From NCBI GenBank assembly GCA_052115395.1, contig JBFRGO010000001.1: a stretch of DNA of 64,000 bases; one strand, written 5' to 3'. Made by a program: the position numbers and the translations under genes. The number at the start of each line of letters is the position of its first letter. Positions within the stretch are counted from its first letter, which is position 1. The DNA is from Noviluteimonas sp052115395. Lineage in GTDB: Bacteria; Pseudomonadota; Gammaproteobacteria; Xanthomonadales; Xanthomonadaceae. The notes below the pieces were generated by a model. It was not told where the DNA came from and did no database searches. It saw nothing but the letters and a program-made list of their open reading frames with translations. Of the stretch, positions 17,430 to 27,300 are shown in pieces.

Positions 17430-18806
17430 ATGGCACTCGATCCGCATCGCACGCGAAAGCGCGTCGCAGTCTTCCTGTTATCCGCCGTCCTCGCACCGTC
17501 GGCCTTCGCCGCGGCGATCAAGGGCGCCATCTTCACGACGGACACCGACGGTAACGTCAACGTCAACCAGTACGACGCCAAGGAAGACGTCTACCTCAAC
17601 GGTGGGCCGACCAATGCCAATTGCGATGCCGCGGCGATTCCCGACGGCACCTATGTCTTCCAGGTCACCAACCCGTCCGGCACGGTGCTGCTGAGTAGCG
17701 ACACCATCGACCACCGTGAGTTCACCGTGGTGGGCGGGGTGGCCCAGTCCGCGATCGACCACGCCGTCGATACGGTCGACCCGCCTTGCTCGGGCGTCCG
17801 CGTGCAACTGGCACCCTTCGACAACACGCCGAACAACGGTGGCGTCTACAAGGTCTGGATCACGCGCAAGTCGGACTACGAGGCCAACGGGAACTCGTTC
17901 AAGCCCAGCGACACCAAGACCGACAACTTCCACGTCAAGCTGCCGGCCGAACAACCCGAGACGGCCGACATCAGCATCTACAAGTTCTACGACGCCAACG
18001 GCAACGGCGACTGGGATGCGGATGAAGTGCCGCTGTTCGGGTGGTTGATGACCCTCGGCGACAGCAACGGCGGCTCCGGCGCAGCGCTGACGCAATCGCC
18101 CGACGGCATCGTGAGCGTGACCGGCCTGGACCCGACGCTGACCTACTCGGTCACCGAAGGCCTGGGCGGCGGCACGTGGCATCAGTCCGCCTCCATCGTC
18201 AACGGAACAGGGACGGCCACGCCGACCAATCCGGTCACGGGCCTGACCCTCACCGTGGGCCAGACCACCATCGTGGAGTTCGGCAACTACTGCGACTGCA
18301 AGAGCGGCGGCAAGCCGAAGTCCTGGTGGATCACCGCGGCCGGGCAGACGAAGGTCAACGATGGCGCGACGATGAACCCCGAGTTCAACGCGCTCAACCA
18401 GTTGAACCTGCGTTCGTCCAGCGGCAGCAACTGGAACCTGACGACCAACCTGGCCACGCCGACGCAAGCGCAGAACTGGACGACGTTCGTCAATTGGGTC
18501 AACAACGCGAGCACGACCAACATGGCCTATGCGTTGTCCCGCCAGTTGGCGATCCTGCGGCTCAACCTCGACGCCGGCTACGTCGGCGGGGCGAACTTCT
18601 ACAAGCCCGCGAACGAGTCGATCACGGCGCTGTTGAACGAAGCCAATGCCGCCCTGCTTGCCGACGGCAACACGCCCGTGGGCGATCCCAACCGCGCAGC
18701 GCAGGAGCAGCTGCTCGCCTGGATCACGGAGATCAACAGCGGCACGGTCACGGTGATCAAGCCCACGCCCTGCCCGTTCAAGTTCTCCCTGCCTCCGCCG
18801 ACCTGA
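17430..18806 (+). CDS. Secreted protein of unknown function with a Cna-B/SdrD-like domain
   Basis: 458 residues with a clear Sec signal peptide: RTRKR, then hydrophobic VAVFLLSAVLAPS, then AFA as the cleavage site near residue 27. The mature part begins with an acidic segment (TTDTDGNVNVNQYDAKEDVY). A beta-rich region is followed by a domain at about 175-285 with FYDANGNGDWDADE and TGLDPTLTYSVTEGLGGG, resembling SdrD-B/Cna-B modules with calcium-loop-like Asp/Asn repeats. NYCDCKSGG introduces a C-terminal helical region (LSRQLAILRLNLDAGYVGG) resembling the C-terminal domain of surface proteins that carry 'GYWKNH' segments. No LPXTG, lipobox or transmembrane anchor is seen, so it is probably periplasmic or exported. 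It is a single gene with GTAGGGG as ribosome site and a strong terminator. Confidence 0.72.
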   Translation: MALDPHRTRKRVAVFLLSAVLAPSAFAAAIKGAIFTTDTDGNVNVNQYDAKEDVYLNGGPTNANCDAAAIPDGTYVFQVTNPSGTVLLSSDTIDHREFTVVGGVAQSAIDHAVDTVDPPCSGVRVQLAPFDNTPNNGGVYKVWITRKSDYEANGNSFKPSDTKTDNFHVKLPAEQPETADISIYKFYDANGNGDWDADEVPLFGWLMTLGDSNGGSGAALTQSPDGIVSVTGLDPTLTYSVTEGLGGGTWHQSASIVNGTGTATPTNPVTGLTLTVGQTTIVEFGNYCDCKSGGKPKSWWITAAGQTKVNDGATMNPEFNALNQLNLRSSSGSNWNLTTNLATPTQAQNWTTFVNWVNNASTTNMAYALSRQLAILRLNLDAGYVGGANFYKPANESITALLNEANAALLADGNTPVGDPNRAAQEQLLAWITEINSGTVTVIKPTPCPFKFSLPPPT

Positions 18807-18831
18807 TTCGAGGCAGGTACACAGCGTGACC

Positions 18832-18868
18832 CCGCGGCCCCGGATCCAACCCGGGGCCGCGGCTTTAT
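18832..18868 (+). terminator. Intrinsic terminator after the secreted-protein gene
   Basis: A perfect 12-base stem CCGCGGCCCCGG (18832-18843) / CCGGGGCCGCGG (18851-18862) with a 7-base loop, followed by CTTTAT. The T tract is weak but the stem is very stable. Confidence 0.7.
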
Positions 18869-18917
18869 GCACGGATCGTTTCCGGGCATCCTGCGTGCAC
18901 TCCCGCAGGGGCTTGCC

Positions 18918-20192
18918 ATGACCGGACACGACGCGCGCGACGACGGCGGCTCCACGCTGCCCCGCCACACCACGCCCACGTGGGAAGTCGAACTGCTGAT
19001 CTCCGGCGTCGCGGTGTTCGCGATGCTGCAACTGCCCGAACTGCTCGATGGCTACATCCTCGACTGGGCGCCGCGCCTGGTCGACCGCTGGGCCAAGCTG
19101 CTGTTCGTCATCTACGTCTACGCCAAGAGCGCGGCGCTGATCCTGGCCGTCACCTTCGTGATCCACCTGTTGTTGCGTGCGCGCTGGATCGCGCTGGTCG
19201 GCATGTGGTCGATCTATCCCAAAGGCGTGGACTGGAACAACTTCCGCCTCGGGCCCAACGCGCGCGAGTTCGAAAGCAAGCGCCTGGGCCGCATGGAGGA
19301 TGCGATCGATCGCGCGGACAACAAGGCGACGATGGTGTTCGCGATGGGCGTCGTGTTGGCCTCCATCCTGTGCGTGATCACCCTGATCGTCGGCTCGGTG
19401 GTCTCGGTCTCGTGGCTGCTGGAATCGCGCATGGGCGTGCATGCCGATACGCGCTGGATCATGTGGACGGCGGCGTTCGCGATGGTCCCCTACGGGCTCG
19501 CGGTCGCCGTCGACCGGCGCTTCGGCGAGCGCATGCAACCCGGCCGATTCGGCACGCGCGTCCTGCGCGGCGTGCTCGGCTTCTATTCCCGGATCGGCGT
19601 GGGCATGGCGAACAACCCGGCGCTCGCGTTGCTGGCGAGCCATCGGGGCCGGCGCAAGACGATCCTGCTGATCGCCACGATCTTCATGATCGCGACGATC
19701 GCCGCGTCGACGAGCTACTTCATCGCGCGTAATCCCGATGCCTACGGCAGCTACGATTCCTTCCCCGACGAAGACGAACTGCCGACGCGCTCGGTGGACG
19801 CCTCGCACTACGACGATCGCCGCGACGCGCTGCGCAGCCCGATCACGCCCTTCATCCAGTCGATGGTGGTGATCGGCCCTTACGTGCAGTTGATCGTGCC
19901 CTGGGTGCCCGATCGCGACGGCCCGGCATTGGATGCGCGCTGCGGCACGCTGCCCGAAGATGCGCAAATCAAGTGCTACGCCGAGCACGTGCGTCCGGTG
20001 ACGCTCGACGGCAAGCTCATCGCACCGGTGTTCGACATCGGCGAAGACGCGCGCACCAATCGCCCTGCGATGGTCGCCATGATCGATGTGCGCCATCTGC
20101 CGCAGGGCCGCCATGTTCTGGGCATCACGCTGCCGCAACACGGCCGTCACGACCCCGCGCCGGACGCCGACTTCATCCCGTTCTGGCGGTGA
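18918..20192 (+). CDS. Multi-pass membrane protein of unknown function
   Basis: 424 residues from ATG 18918. An upstream ATG at 18867 in frame lies against the terminator hairpin and is less likely. Hydrophobic segments: LLISGVAVFAMLQLPELL, VIYVYAKSAALILAVTFVIH, MVFAMGVVLASILCVITLIV, WIMWTAAFAMVPYGLAVAV and ILLIATIFMIATIAASTSYF, giving about five or six membrane passes. Between them lies a basic cytoplasmic loop (FESKRLGRMEDAIDRADNKA), and a ~130-residue soluble C-terminal part with two cysteines follows. No family is recognised. Its stop overlaps the dinB start (GTGA), so the two are translated together, but a functional link to polymerase IV is unproven. Confidence 0.78.
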   Translation: MTGHDARDDGGSTLPRHTTPTWEVELLISGVAVFAMLQLPELLDGYILDWAPRLVDRWAKLLFVIYVYAKSAALILAVTFVIHLLLRARWIALVGMWSIYPKGVDWNNFRLGPNAREFESKRLGRMEDAIDRADNKATMVFAMGVVLASILCVITLIVGSVVSVSWLLESRMGVHADTRWIMWTAAFAMVPYGLAVAVDRRFGERMQPGRFGTRVLRGVLGFYSRIGVGMANNPALALLASHRGRRKTILLIATIFMIATIAASTSYFIARNPDAYGSYDSFPDEDELPTRSVDASHYDDRRDALRSPITPFIQSMVVIGPYVQLIVPWVPDRDGPALDARCGTLPEDAQIKCYAEHVRPVTLDGKLIAPVFDIGEDARTNRPAMVAMIDVRHLPQGRHVLGITLPQHGRHDPAPDADFIPFWR

Positions 20193-21286
20193 GCGAAGAC
20201 CCCGTCCCGCGCAAGATCCTGCACGTCGACATGGACGCGTTCTATGCGTCGGTCGAGCAGCGCGACGATCCGTCCCTGCGCGGCCGCCCGGTGGTCGTCG
20301 CGTGGCGGGGCGCGCGCTCGGTGGTGTGCGCGGCCAGTTACGAGGCGCGCAAGTTCGGCGTGCGTTCTGCGATGCCGGCGATGCGCGCCGAACGCCTGTG
20401 CCCGCAGGCCGTGTTCGTGCCGCCGGATTTCGTGCGCTACAAGGCCGTGTCGAAGCAGGTGCGCGACATCTTCGGCCGCCACACCGACCTGATCGAACCC
20501 TTGTCGCTCGACGAGGCCTACCTGGACGTCACCCACACCTTCACCGGCTTGCCGAGCGCGACCGCAACCGCGCAGGCGATCCGCGCGCAGATCCGCGAGG
20601 AGACCGAACTCACGGCGTCGGCGGGCGTCGCATCGAACAAGTTCCTCGCGAAGATCGCATCGGACTGGAACAAGCCCGACGGGCTGTTCGTGATCCGGCC
20701 GCACCAGGTCGACGCCTTCCTCGCGCCCCTGCCCGTCGGACGGCTGCCGGGCGTGGGCAAGGTGATGGAAGCCAAACTCGCCGAACTCGGTGTGTCGACC
20801 GTGATGGACTTGCGCGTCCTCGGCCCCGCGGCGCTCGAACAACGCTTCGGCCGATGGGGCCGGCGCCTGCACGAACTGGCGCACGGTATCGACGACCACC
20901 CGGTGCAATCCGAACGCCCGACGATGCAGATCAGCGCGGAAGACACGTTCGAACGCGACCTGCGCCTGCCGGAGATGGAAGACCACATTCGTCGCCTCGC
21001 CGAAAAAGCCTGGCGCGGTTACGAACGCGAGCGCGCACAGCCGCACGGCCGCATCGCGCGCACCGTCGTGCTCAAGTTGAAGACCGACGACTTCCGCACC
21101 CTCACGCGCAGCCTGACGCCTCCCGAGCCGCCGGGGTCGCTGGAAGCGGTCGCCGACATCGCGTGCGCGCTGCGTGAGCGCGTGGACCTGCCTTCACGCA
21201 CGCGTTATCGGCTCGTCGGCGTGGGCTTGTCGGGCTTCATCGACGCCGACCGGCTGGCCACCGTGCAGACCGATCTGTTCGGCTGA
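20189..21286 (+). CDS. dinB: DNA polymerase IV (Y-family)
   Basis: A 365-residue translesion polymerase. Catalytic carboxylates: D14 in ILHVDMDAFYASVEQ and D108/E109 in PLSLDEAYLDVT. The steric filter and fingers lie in VCAASYEARKFGVRSAMP, the helix-hairpin-helix in RLPGVGKVMEAKLAELG, and the little-finger domain closes with TRYRLVGVGLSGF. The C-terminal QTDLFG matches a beta-clamp-binding peptide (QxxLF). The GTG start overlaps the preceding membrane-protein stop. No LexA-type operator was recognised upstream, and the gene would be transcribed with the membrane protein. MrfAB-like genes lie 3 kb upstream. Confidence 0.95.
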   Translation: MSEDPVPRKILHVDMDAFYASVEQRDDPSLRGRPVVVAWRGARSVVCAASYEARKFGVRSAMPAMRAERLCPQAVFVPPDFVRYKAVSKQVRDIFGRHTDLIEPLSLDEAYLDVTHTFTGLPSATATAQAIRAQIREETELTASAGVASNKFLAKIASDWNKPDGLFVIRPHQVDAFLAPLPVGRLPGVGKVMEAKLAELGVSTVMDLRVLGPAALEQRFGRWGRRLHELAHGIDDHPVQSERPTMQISAEDTFERDLRLPEMEDHIRRLAEKAWRGYERERAQPHGRIARTVVLKLKTDDFRTLTRSLTPPEPPGSLEAVADIACALRERVDLPSRTRYRLVGVGLSGFIDADRLATVQTDLFG

Positions 21287-21343
21287 CCCGACCGTCACGG
21301 GCGCGGCCGCCACAATCAGGACCTTCCTTCAACCCGATCCCTC

Positions 21344-22087
21344 GTGCCGGCCGTCACCGTCCTCACCCTCAATTGCCACATGGGCTTCGATTTGTTCGGG
21401 CGCCGCTTCGTGCTGCCCGAATTGCGCGAAGCGGTGCGCACGGTGGGCGCCGACCTGGTGTTCCTGCAGGAAGTCCTCGGCGAGCACGAATTGCACAAGC
21501 GCCGGCAGGCGAAGTGGCCGGACACGCCGCAATACGAATTCCTCGCCGATTCGATCTGGTCGCATTCGGCGTACGGGCGCAACGCGGTCTATCCGCATGG
21601 CCATCACGGCAATGCGCTGTTGTCGAAGTACGCGATCCGCGCGTTCCGCAATTGCGACGTCTCGATCAGCGGACACGAAGAACGCGGTCTGCTGCATTGC
21701 CAGTTGCATGTCGACGACGGCCCGTTCTCCCTGCATGCGATCTGCGTGCACCTGGGCCTGCGCGAAGCGCACCGGCAGAAGCAACTGCGGCTGCTCTGCG
21801 AGATCGTGCACGACGCGATCCCGCGCGCGGCGCCGCTGATCGTCGCCGGCGACTTCAACGATTGGCGCGGCCGCGGCCATCCGGTCCTCGACAGTTGCGG
21901 GCTCACCGAAGTCTTCCTCGCCTCGCAGGGCAAGCATGCGCGGACATTCCCCGCGCGCTGGCCCCTGTTGCCGGTCGATCGTCTCTATGTGCGCAACGCG
22001 CGCGCGACCGAGGTCAAAGTCCTCGGCGGAAAACCCTGGACGCACTTGTCCGACCACGTGCCATTGATGGCCCGGGTGGCCTGGTGA
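21344..22087 (+). CDS. Endonuclease/exonuclease/phosphatase-family protein (YbhP-like)
   Basis: 247 residues of the EEP fold: LTLNCHMGFDLF near the start, LVFLQEVLGEHEL with the metal-binding glutamate, AICVHLGLREAHRQKQL, IVAGDFNDWRG with catalytic D and N, and the final LSDHVPLMARV with the catalytic D-H pair. Homologues include E. coli YbhP, encoded with clsB and ybhN. It starts at GTG 21344 with no clear Shine-Dalgarno sequence. The stop overlaps the clsB start (GTGA). The same three-gene set as in E. coli supports a role in phospholipid metabolism, although its substrate is unknown. Confidence 0.88.
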   Translation: MPAVTVLTLNCHMGFDLFGRRFVLPELREAVRTVGADLVFLQEVLGEHELHKRRQAKWPDTPQYEFLADSIWSHSAYGRNAVYPHGHHGNALLSKYAIRAFRNCDVSISGHEERGLLHCQLHVDDGPFSLHAICVHLGLREAHRQKQLRLLCEIVHDAIPRAAPLIVAGDFNDWRGRGHPVLDSCGLTEVFLASQGKHARTFPARWPLLPVDRLYVRNARATEVKVLGGKPWTHLSDHVPLMARVAW

Positions 22088-23301
22088 GCCTGGGGTGGCG
22101 AAGGCCGCGCGCGCCGGGGCCCTGGCGTCCCGGCAATCGCGTGCAACTGCTGGAGAACGGCGAAGGGTTTTTCCCGCGCGCCTTCGCGGCGATCGCCGCC
22201 GCGCAACGCGAGGTCATCGTCGAGACTTTCATCCTGTTCGAGGATCGCATCGGCCACGACCTGCAACGCGCGCTGATCCAGGCAGCGAACCGCGGCGTGC
22301 GCGTGGAGATCACCGTCGATGGTTACGGTTCGCCCGATTTCTCGCCGACCTTCCTTTCCGAACTGGTGGCTGCCGGCGTGCACGTGCATATGTTCGATCC
22401 GCATCCGGGCTGGCTCGGCGTGCGCGTCAACGTGTTCCGCCGCCTGCATCGCAAGCTGCTGATCGTCGATGGCACGCGCGCGTTCATCGGCGGCATCAAC
22501 TATTCGGTCGACCATCTGGCGGAAACCGATCCCGAAGGGAAGCAGGATTACGCTGTGGAGATCGAAGGTCCGGTCGTCGGCGACATCCTGAGCTTCGCGA
22601 AGGCCGCGCTCGCGGGAGACGGCACGGGCGAGCGTTGGGTGCATCCGGCGATCGACCCGGCGCAAGCGCACGCAGGCGACGCGCAAGTGCGGTTCGAACT
22701 GCGCGACAACCATCGACGCCGCACCTCGATCGAACGCGAATACCGGCGCGCGATCCGCGAAGCCAGGCACGAGATCCTGATCGCCAACGCGTATTTCTTC
22801 CCCGGCTGGGGCTTCCTGCGCGAATTGCGCCGCGCCGCCCGCCGCGGCGTGCACGTCACCCTGCTCGTCGCCGCCGAATCCGACACGCCCATCGCCCACC
22901 CCGCCACGCGCACGCTCTACCGCCATCTGCTGCGCGCGCACGTGGACATCGTCGAGTATTGCGAGCGGCCTTTCCACGGCAAGGTCGCGATCATCGACGG
23001 GACGTGGGCGACCATCGGTTCGAGCAACCTCGATCCGCTGAGCCTGGCCTTGAATCTGGAAGCGAACGTCTTCGTGCGCGACGCAGCCTTCGCTGCGCAA
23101 CTGCGCGCAAGCCTGGACGCATTGCGGCAACGGCAATGCCACACGGTCGACGCCACGTCCCTCGGCAAACGCAACTGGTGGACCGGGCTCTCGCGGCCGC
23201 TGTTGTTCCATGTGCTGCGCCGGTTTCCGCGGTGGGCGGGCCTGTTGCCCGCGCACACGCCGCAACTGGTGCACGTCACCGCGCCGGTGGACGCACCGTG
23301 A
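22084..23301 (+). CDS. clsB: Cardiolipin synthase B-type phospholipase D family protein
   Basis: 405 residues with two phospholipase D motifs: H122-x-K124-x4-D129 in LHRKLLIVDGTRAFIGGINY and H298-x-K300-x4-D305 in FHGKVAIIDGTWATIGSSNL. This two-HKD layout, without N-terminal membrane helices, is that of ClsB (YbhO), which makes cardiolipin from phosphatidylglycerol and can also form phosphatidylglycerol from phosphatidylethanolamine. The GTG start overlaps the YbhP-like stop, and its own stop overlaps the YbhN-like start (GTGA), giving a tightly coupled operon. The C-terminal ~50 residues (WTGLSRPLLFHVLRRFPRW) are amphipathic and may contact the membrane. Confidence 0.92.
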   Translation: MSLGWRRPRAPGPWRPGNRVQLLENGEGFFPRAFAAIAAAQREVIVETFILFEDRIGHDLQRALIQAANRGVRVEITVDGYGSPDFSPTFLSELVAAGVHVHMFDPHPGWLGVRVNVFRRLHRKLLIVDGTRAFIGGINYSVDHLAETDPEGKQDYAVEIEGPVVGDILSFAKAALAGDGTGERWVHPAIDPAQAHAGDAQVRFELRDNHRRRTSIEREYRRAIREARHEILIANAYFFPGWGFLRELRRAARRGVHVTLLVAAESDTPIAHPATRTLYRHLLRAHVDIVEYCERPFHGKVAIIDGTWATIGSSNLDPLSLALNLEANVFVRDAAFAAQLRASLDALRQRQCHTVDATSLGKRNWWTGLSRPLLFHVLRRFPRWAGLLPAHTPQLVHVTAPVDAP

Positions 23302-24269
23302 CGCGACGCAGGCGCTGGTTCGCGCGCGCCAAACGTGTGCTCTTCGTCGCCTTCCTGTGCGGCGTGGCCTGGTTGTTGTGGCATGCGGCCCAATCGATCG
23401 ACTGGCGCGCGGTCGGCGTGGTGCTGCGCAATCTCGATGCGCGCGCACTCGCCACCGCGCTCGCGCTCACCGCCACCAGCTTCCTGCTCTACACCGGCTA
23501 CGACCTGGCGGCGCGCCGCTACGCGGGGCACGAGGTACCGACCGGGCGCGTCATGTTGATCTCCTTCATCGCCTATACCTTCGCGTTGAACATCGGCGCG
23601 GCAGTGGGCGGCGCAGGATTCCGGTTGCGCATGTATGCGCGGGAGGGCGTGCCGCTCGGACGGATCACGCGCGTGATCGCGTTCTGCATCGCCACCAACT
23701 GGATCGGCTACTTCGTACTCGCAGGCGCGTTGTTCGCCAGCGGTGCGATCGTGCCGCCGGCCGATTTCCGCGTGCATGCATTCGGATTGGGCACCGGTGC
23801 CGGCCTGCGTGCGGTGGGCGTGGCGATGCTCGGCATCGCCGTGGGCTACGTCGTGGCGTGCATCACCACGCACGGACGCATCTTCCACGTACGCGGCCAT
23901 CACTTCCGGTTTCCCACACCGCGCCTGGCGCTGTTGCAGATCGCGATGGCGACCACGAACTGGGCGCTGATGGGGCTCACCGTCGCCTGCTTCCTCCCCC
24001 ATGTGGGGGATGCGCAGGTCATCGCGGTATTGCTGCTTGCGTCGGTCGCCACGGCGATCGCGCACATTCCCGCAGGGATCGGCGTCGCCGAAGCGGTCTT
24101 CATCGCCGTGCTTGGGGATCGCGTGCCTCCGGCGCAGTTGATCGGCGCGCTGATCGCGTATCGCGCGTGCTATTTCCTCGCACCGTTGATGGTCGCCACC
24201 CTCGCCTACGCCGGCCTGGAACTGATCAGGCGGCCGACATCCACATCTCCCTCCGTTGCGAAGCAGTAG
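23298..24269 (+). CDS. YbhN-like lysylphosphatidylglycerol synthetase transmembrane-domain protein
   Basis: 323 residues with about eight hydrophobic segments (for example VLFVAFLCGVAWLLWHA, MLISFIAYTFALNIGAAVGG, VIAFCIATNWIGYFVLAGAL, VIAVLLLASVATAIAHIPAG). The motifs NIGAAVGGAGFRLRMYAREG and HIPAGIGVAEAVFIAVLG are diagnostic of the LPG synthase transmembrane family (PF03706). There is no MprF catalytic domain, so lysine transfer is not expected. E. coli YbhN is encoded with ClsB and YbhP and is thought to serve the same lipid pathway. It starts at a GTG overlapping the clsB stop. Confidence 0.9.
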   Translation: MTRRRRWFARAKRVLFVAFLCGVAWLLWHAAQSIDWRAVGVVLRNLDARALATALALTATSFLLYTGYDLAARRYAGHEVPTGRVMLISFIAYTFALNIGAAVGGAGFRLRMYAREGVPLGRITRVIAFCIATNWIGYFVLAGALFASGAIVPPADFRVHAFGLGTGAGLRAVGVAMLGIAVGYVVACITTHGRIFHVRGHHFRFPTPRLALLQIAMATTNWALMGLTVACFLPHVGDAQVIAVLLLASVATAIAHIPAGIGVAEAVFIAVLGDRVPPAQLIGALIAYRACYFLAPLMVATLAYAGLELIRRPTSTSPSVAKQ

Positions 24270-24272
24270 GGT

Positions 24273-24285
24273 CTTCGTAACGAAG
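24273..24285. promoter_or_regulatory. 13-base palindrome upstream of the hybrid kinase gene
   Basis: CTTCGTAACGAAG is symmetrical about its central A and lies 27 bases before the kinase start. It could be a small operator, but no promoter boxes frame it clearly. Confidence 0.3.
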
Positions 24286-24311
24286 GAAGCCGCGATTCAC
24301 CGTCGAACCCG

Positions 24312-27300
24312 ATGGACGCCCATGGACCAGATGCCGAGCGACCCGCCGGGGAAGGCAACTGGCTGCGGCGCGTGCACGCCTTCGATTGGGCAGCGACCCC
24401 GCTCGGGCCGCTGACCAACTGGCCGCACGCGCTGCGCACGGCGCTGCAGTTGCACGAAACCGAGATCGACCACCTGCGCCGCCTGCAGAAACTGAGCACG
24501 CGCCTGGTGCGCGATGACGAAGACGAAGATCAATTGCTCGAAGACGTCCTCGGCGCGGCGGTGCTCGTCGCCGGCGCGCAGAGTGGCGAGCTGCGGATGG
24601 TGCGCGAAGACGGCGGGCTGGATCTGATCGCCAGCCATGGCTTCGAGGACAGCTTCCCCGACTTCCATCACGCGAGCGAAGCCAGGGCACTTGCCGAAGA
24701 GTGCGCACACACCGCGCGCCGGCTGATGGTGGACGACGTGGTGCTCTCGTCCTTCTTCGACCCGGACACCCGCAGCGCCCTGGCCGCGAGCGGCATCCGC
24801 GCGATCCAGGCCGCGCCTTTGCTGGCGCGCGACGGGCGCGTCCTCGGCGTGCTGACCACGCACCACCGCGAGGGCGTGCCCGGCGAACGCGACTTGCTGC
24901 TGCTCGACCTGCTCTCGCGCCAGGCCGCCGACTGGATCGAACGCGCGCACGCCGCCGACAAGCTCGAAGACAGCGAGCGACGTCTTCGCACGATCCTGCA
25001 CCAGACCGTCGCCGGCATCCTCGTCGCCGACAGCGACGGACGCATGACCTACGTCAATCGGTGCTGGTGCCGGATGCTCGGGTATCGCGAAGAGGAGTTG
25101 ATCGGTAAGCACCTGGTGGAGATCACCGACCCCGAATCGTTCGACCGCACGCACGAGGCGCTGCGGCGTCTGGAAGGCGGCATGCCGAGCCTCACGATCG
25201 AGAAATGCTATCGCCGCAAGGATGGCACGCCCTTGTGGGGCAGCTCGAGCGTGAGTGCGATGCGCGGACCGGATGGCCGATACGAAGGCCTGGTCGCCGT
25301 CGTCATCGACATCGGCGAACACAAGCACCTCGAACAATCCTTGCGCGACCAGGCCGATCGCCTCGAACTGGCGCTGCAAACCGGCCGCCTGGGCACCTGG
25401 CACCTGGACCTGCTCACTCTGGAAACGCAGGCATCGGACCAGTGCAAGGCCAACTTCGGCCTGCAGCCGCACGAAACCCTCAATTTCCACCGCGCCTTCG
25501 AGGAGCTGATCCATCCCGAGGACCGCGATGCGATGCGCGCGGCGCTGACGCAAACCATCACCGCGCACGCCGACTACGACGCCGACTTCCGCGTGGTGTG
25601 GCCCGACGGCAGCGTGCACTGGATCGTTTCGCGCGGGCGCGCGGTCTACAACACCGAGGGACGCGCGGTGGCGATGACGGGCGTGAACTTCGACGACACC
25701 GAACGCCGCGCCGCGATGGACCGACTGCGCGAAAACGAAGCGCAGTTGCGGCGCACGGTCGAGGACGCGCCGCTCGCGCTGTGCCTGCACGCGGAGGACG
25801 GCGAGATCCTCAACCTCAGCCGCCACTGGACCGAGCTGACCGGCTACACGAAGAACGATCCGGCGGTCCTGCAGGAATGGTTGCGTCGCGCCTACGGCAT
25901 CCGCGATGGCGAATTCCGCGAAGCGATCGAACGCATCTTCGGCGCCGACCATGCGATGGTGCAGACCGACATCGAAATCCTCACGCGCAACGGCCAGCCG
26001 CGCACGTGGAGCCTCAATGCCTCCTCGCCCGGCCTGCTGAAAGATGGACGCCGCTACGTGGTCGCGATGGCGCTGGACATCACCGAACGCAAGCGCGCCG
26101 AAGCCCTGATGCGCCGATCCGCGGCGCGCGCCGCGTTCCGCGTGTCGTTGAGCGATCTGTTGCGGCCGTTGTCGGATCCGGCGCAGATCCAGTGCACGGC
26201 GGCGACCGCGCTGTGCGAACACCTCGGCGCGGACCGCGCCCTGTTCGCCGAAATGTCGGACGACGGTCAGATCGCGCAGGTCCACACCGATCATTTCCTC
26301 GAAGGCGTGCCGACGAATGGAAACGGCCATGCGCTCGCCGCCTTCGGCGAGGAGACGGGCCAACGCCTGCGCGCCGGCCGCACGGTGGTGCTCGATGATG
26401 CACATGCCTCCAGCACGCTCGGACAGCCGCAGCGCGATGCCTACGAACACATGCAAGTGCGCGCGCACGTCAGCGTTCCGCTGGTGAAGCGTTCCCGCCT
26501 GTCCGCTTTGTTGAGCGTGCACCAGGCCACGCCGCGGCTGTGGGCCGGCGACGAGATCGCGCTGATCGAAGAAACCGCCGAGCGCACCTGGGCCGCGATC
26601 GCGCGCGCCCGCGCCGAGGCCGCGGTGCGCGAAAGCGAGGCGCGGCTGAATGCCGAACTCGCCGATGCCACGTTGCTGCAGAGCATCAGCGCCGAACTCG
26701 TGCACGAGGAAAGCGAAGACGCGCTGTACGAAAGCATCGTCTCCGCGGCGATGGCGATCATGCGTTCGCAATTCGCCGTGCTGCAGCGGCTGCATCCGGA
26801 ACGCGGCAACGGCGGCGCGCTGGAATTGCTGGCCTCGCGCGGCTTCACCCCGCAGTCGACGACCGAGTGGACGTGGATCGACGCCGGCCCCGCCTCGCAG
26901 AGCTGCAGCGCGCAGGCGATGCGCGCCGGACAACGCATGGTCCTGGAGGATGTGGCGCACAAGGCGTCGATGGAAGGCTCGGCCGACCTGGACCGCTATC
27001 GCCGCACGGGCATCGCCGCGGTGCAGAGCACGCCCCTGTTCGCGCGCGACGGGCAGATCGTCGGCATGATTTCCACGCACTGGACGCGCCCGCACATGCC
27101 GGCCGAGCGCGACCTGCGCCTGCTCGACATCCTCGCGCGCCAGGCCGCCGACCTGATCGAACGCCGCCAGGCCCTGGAAGACCTGCGCGCGAACGACCGC
27201 CGCAAGGACGAATTCCTCGCCACGCTCGCGCACGAACTGCGCAACCCGCTCGCGCCCCTGCGCAATTGCCTGCACATCCTGCGCGCGACCGAAGGCGAAG

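Noticed and set aside
18867..18917. Upstream ATG for the membrane protein before dinB
   Set aside because: It falls directly against the terminator hairpin and would make the leader part of the protein; ATG 18918 follows a purine-rich stretch and gives a more natural N-terminus.
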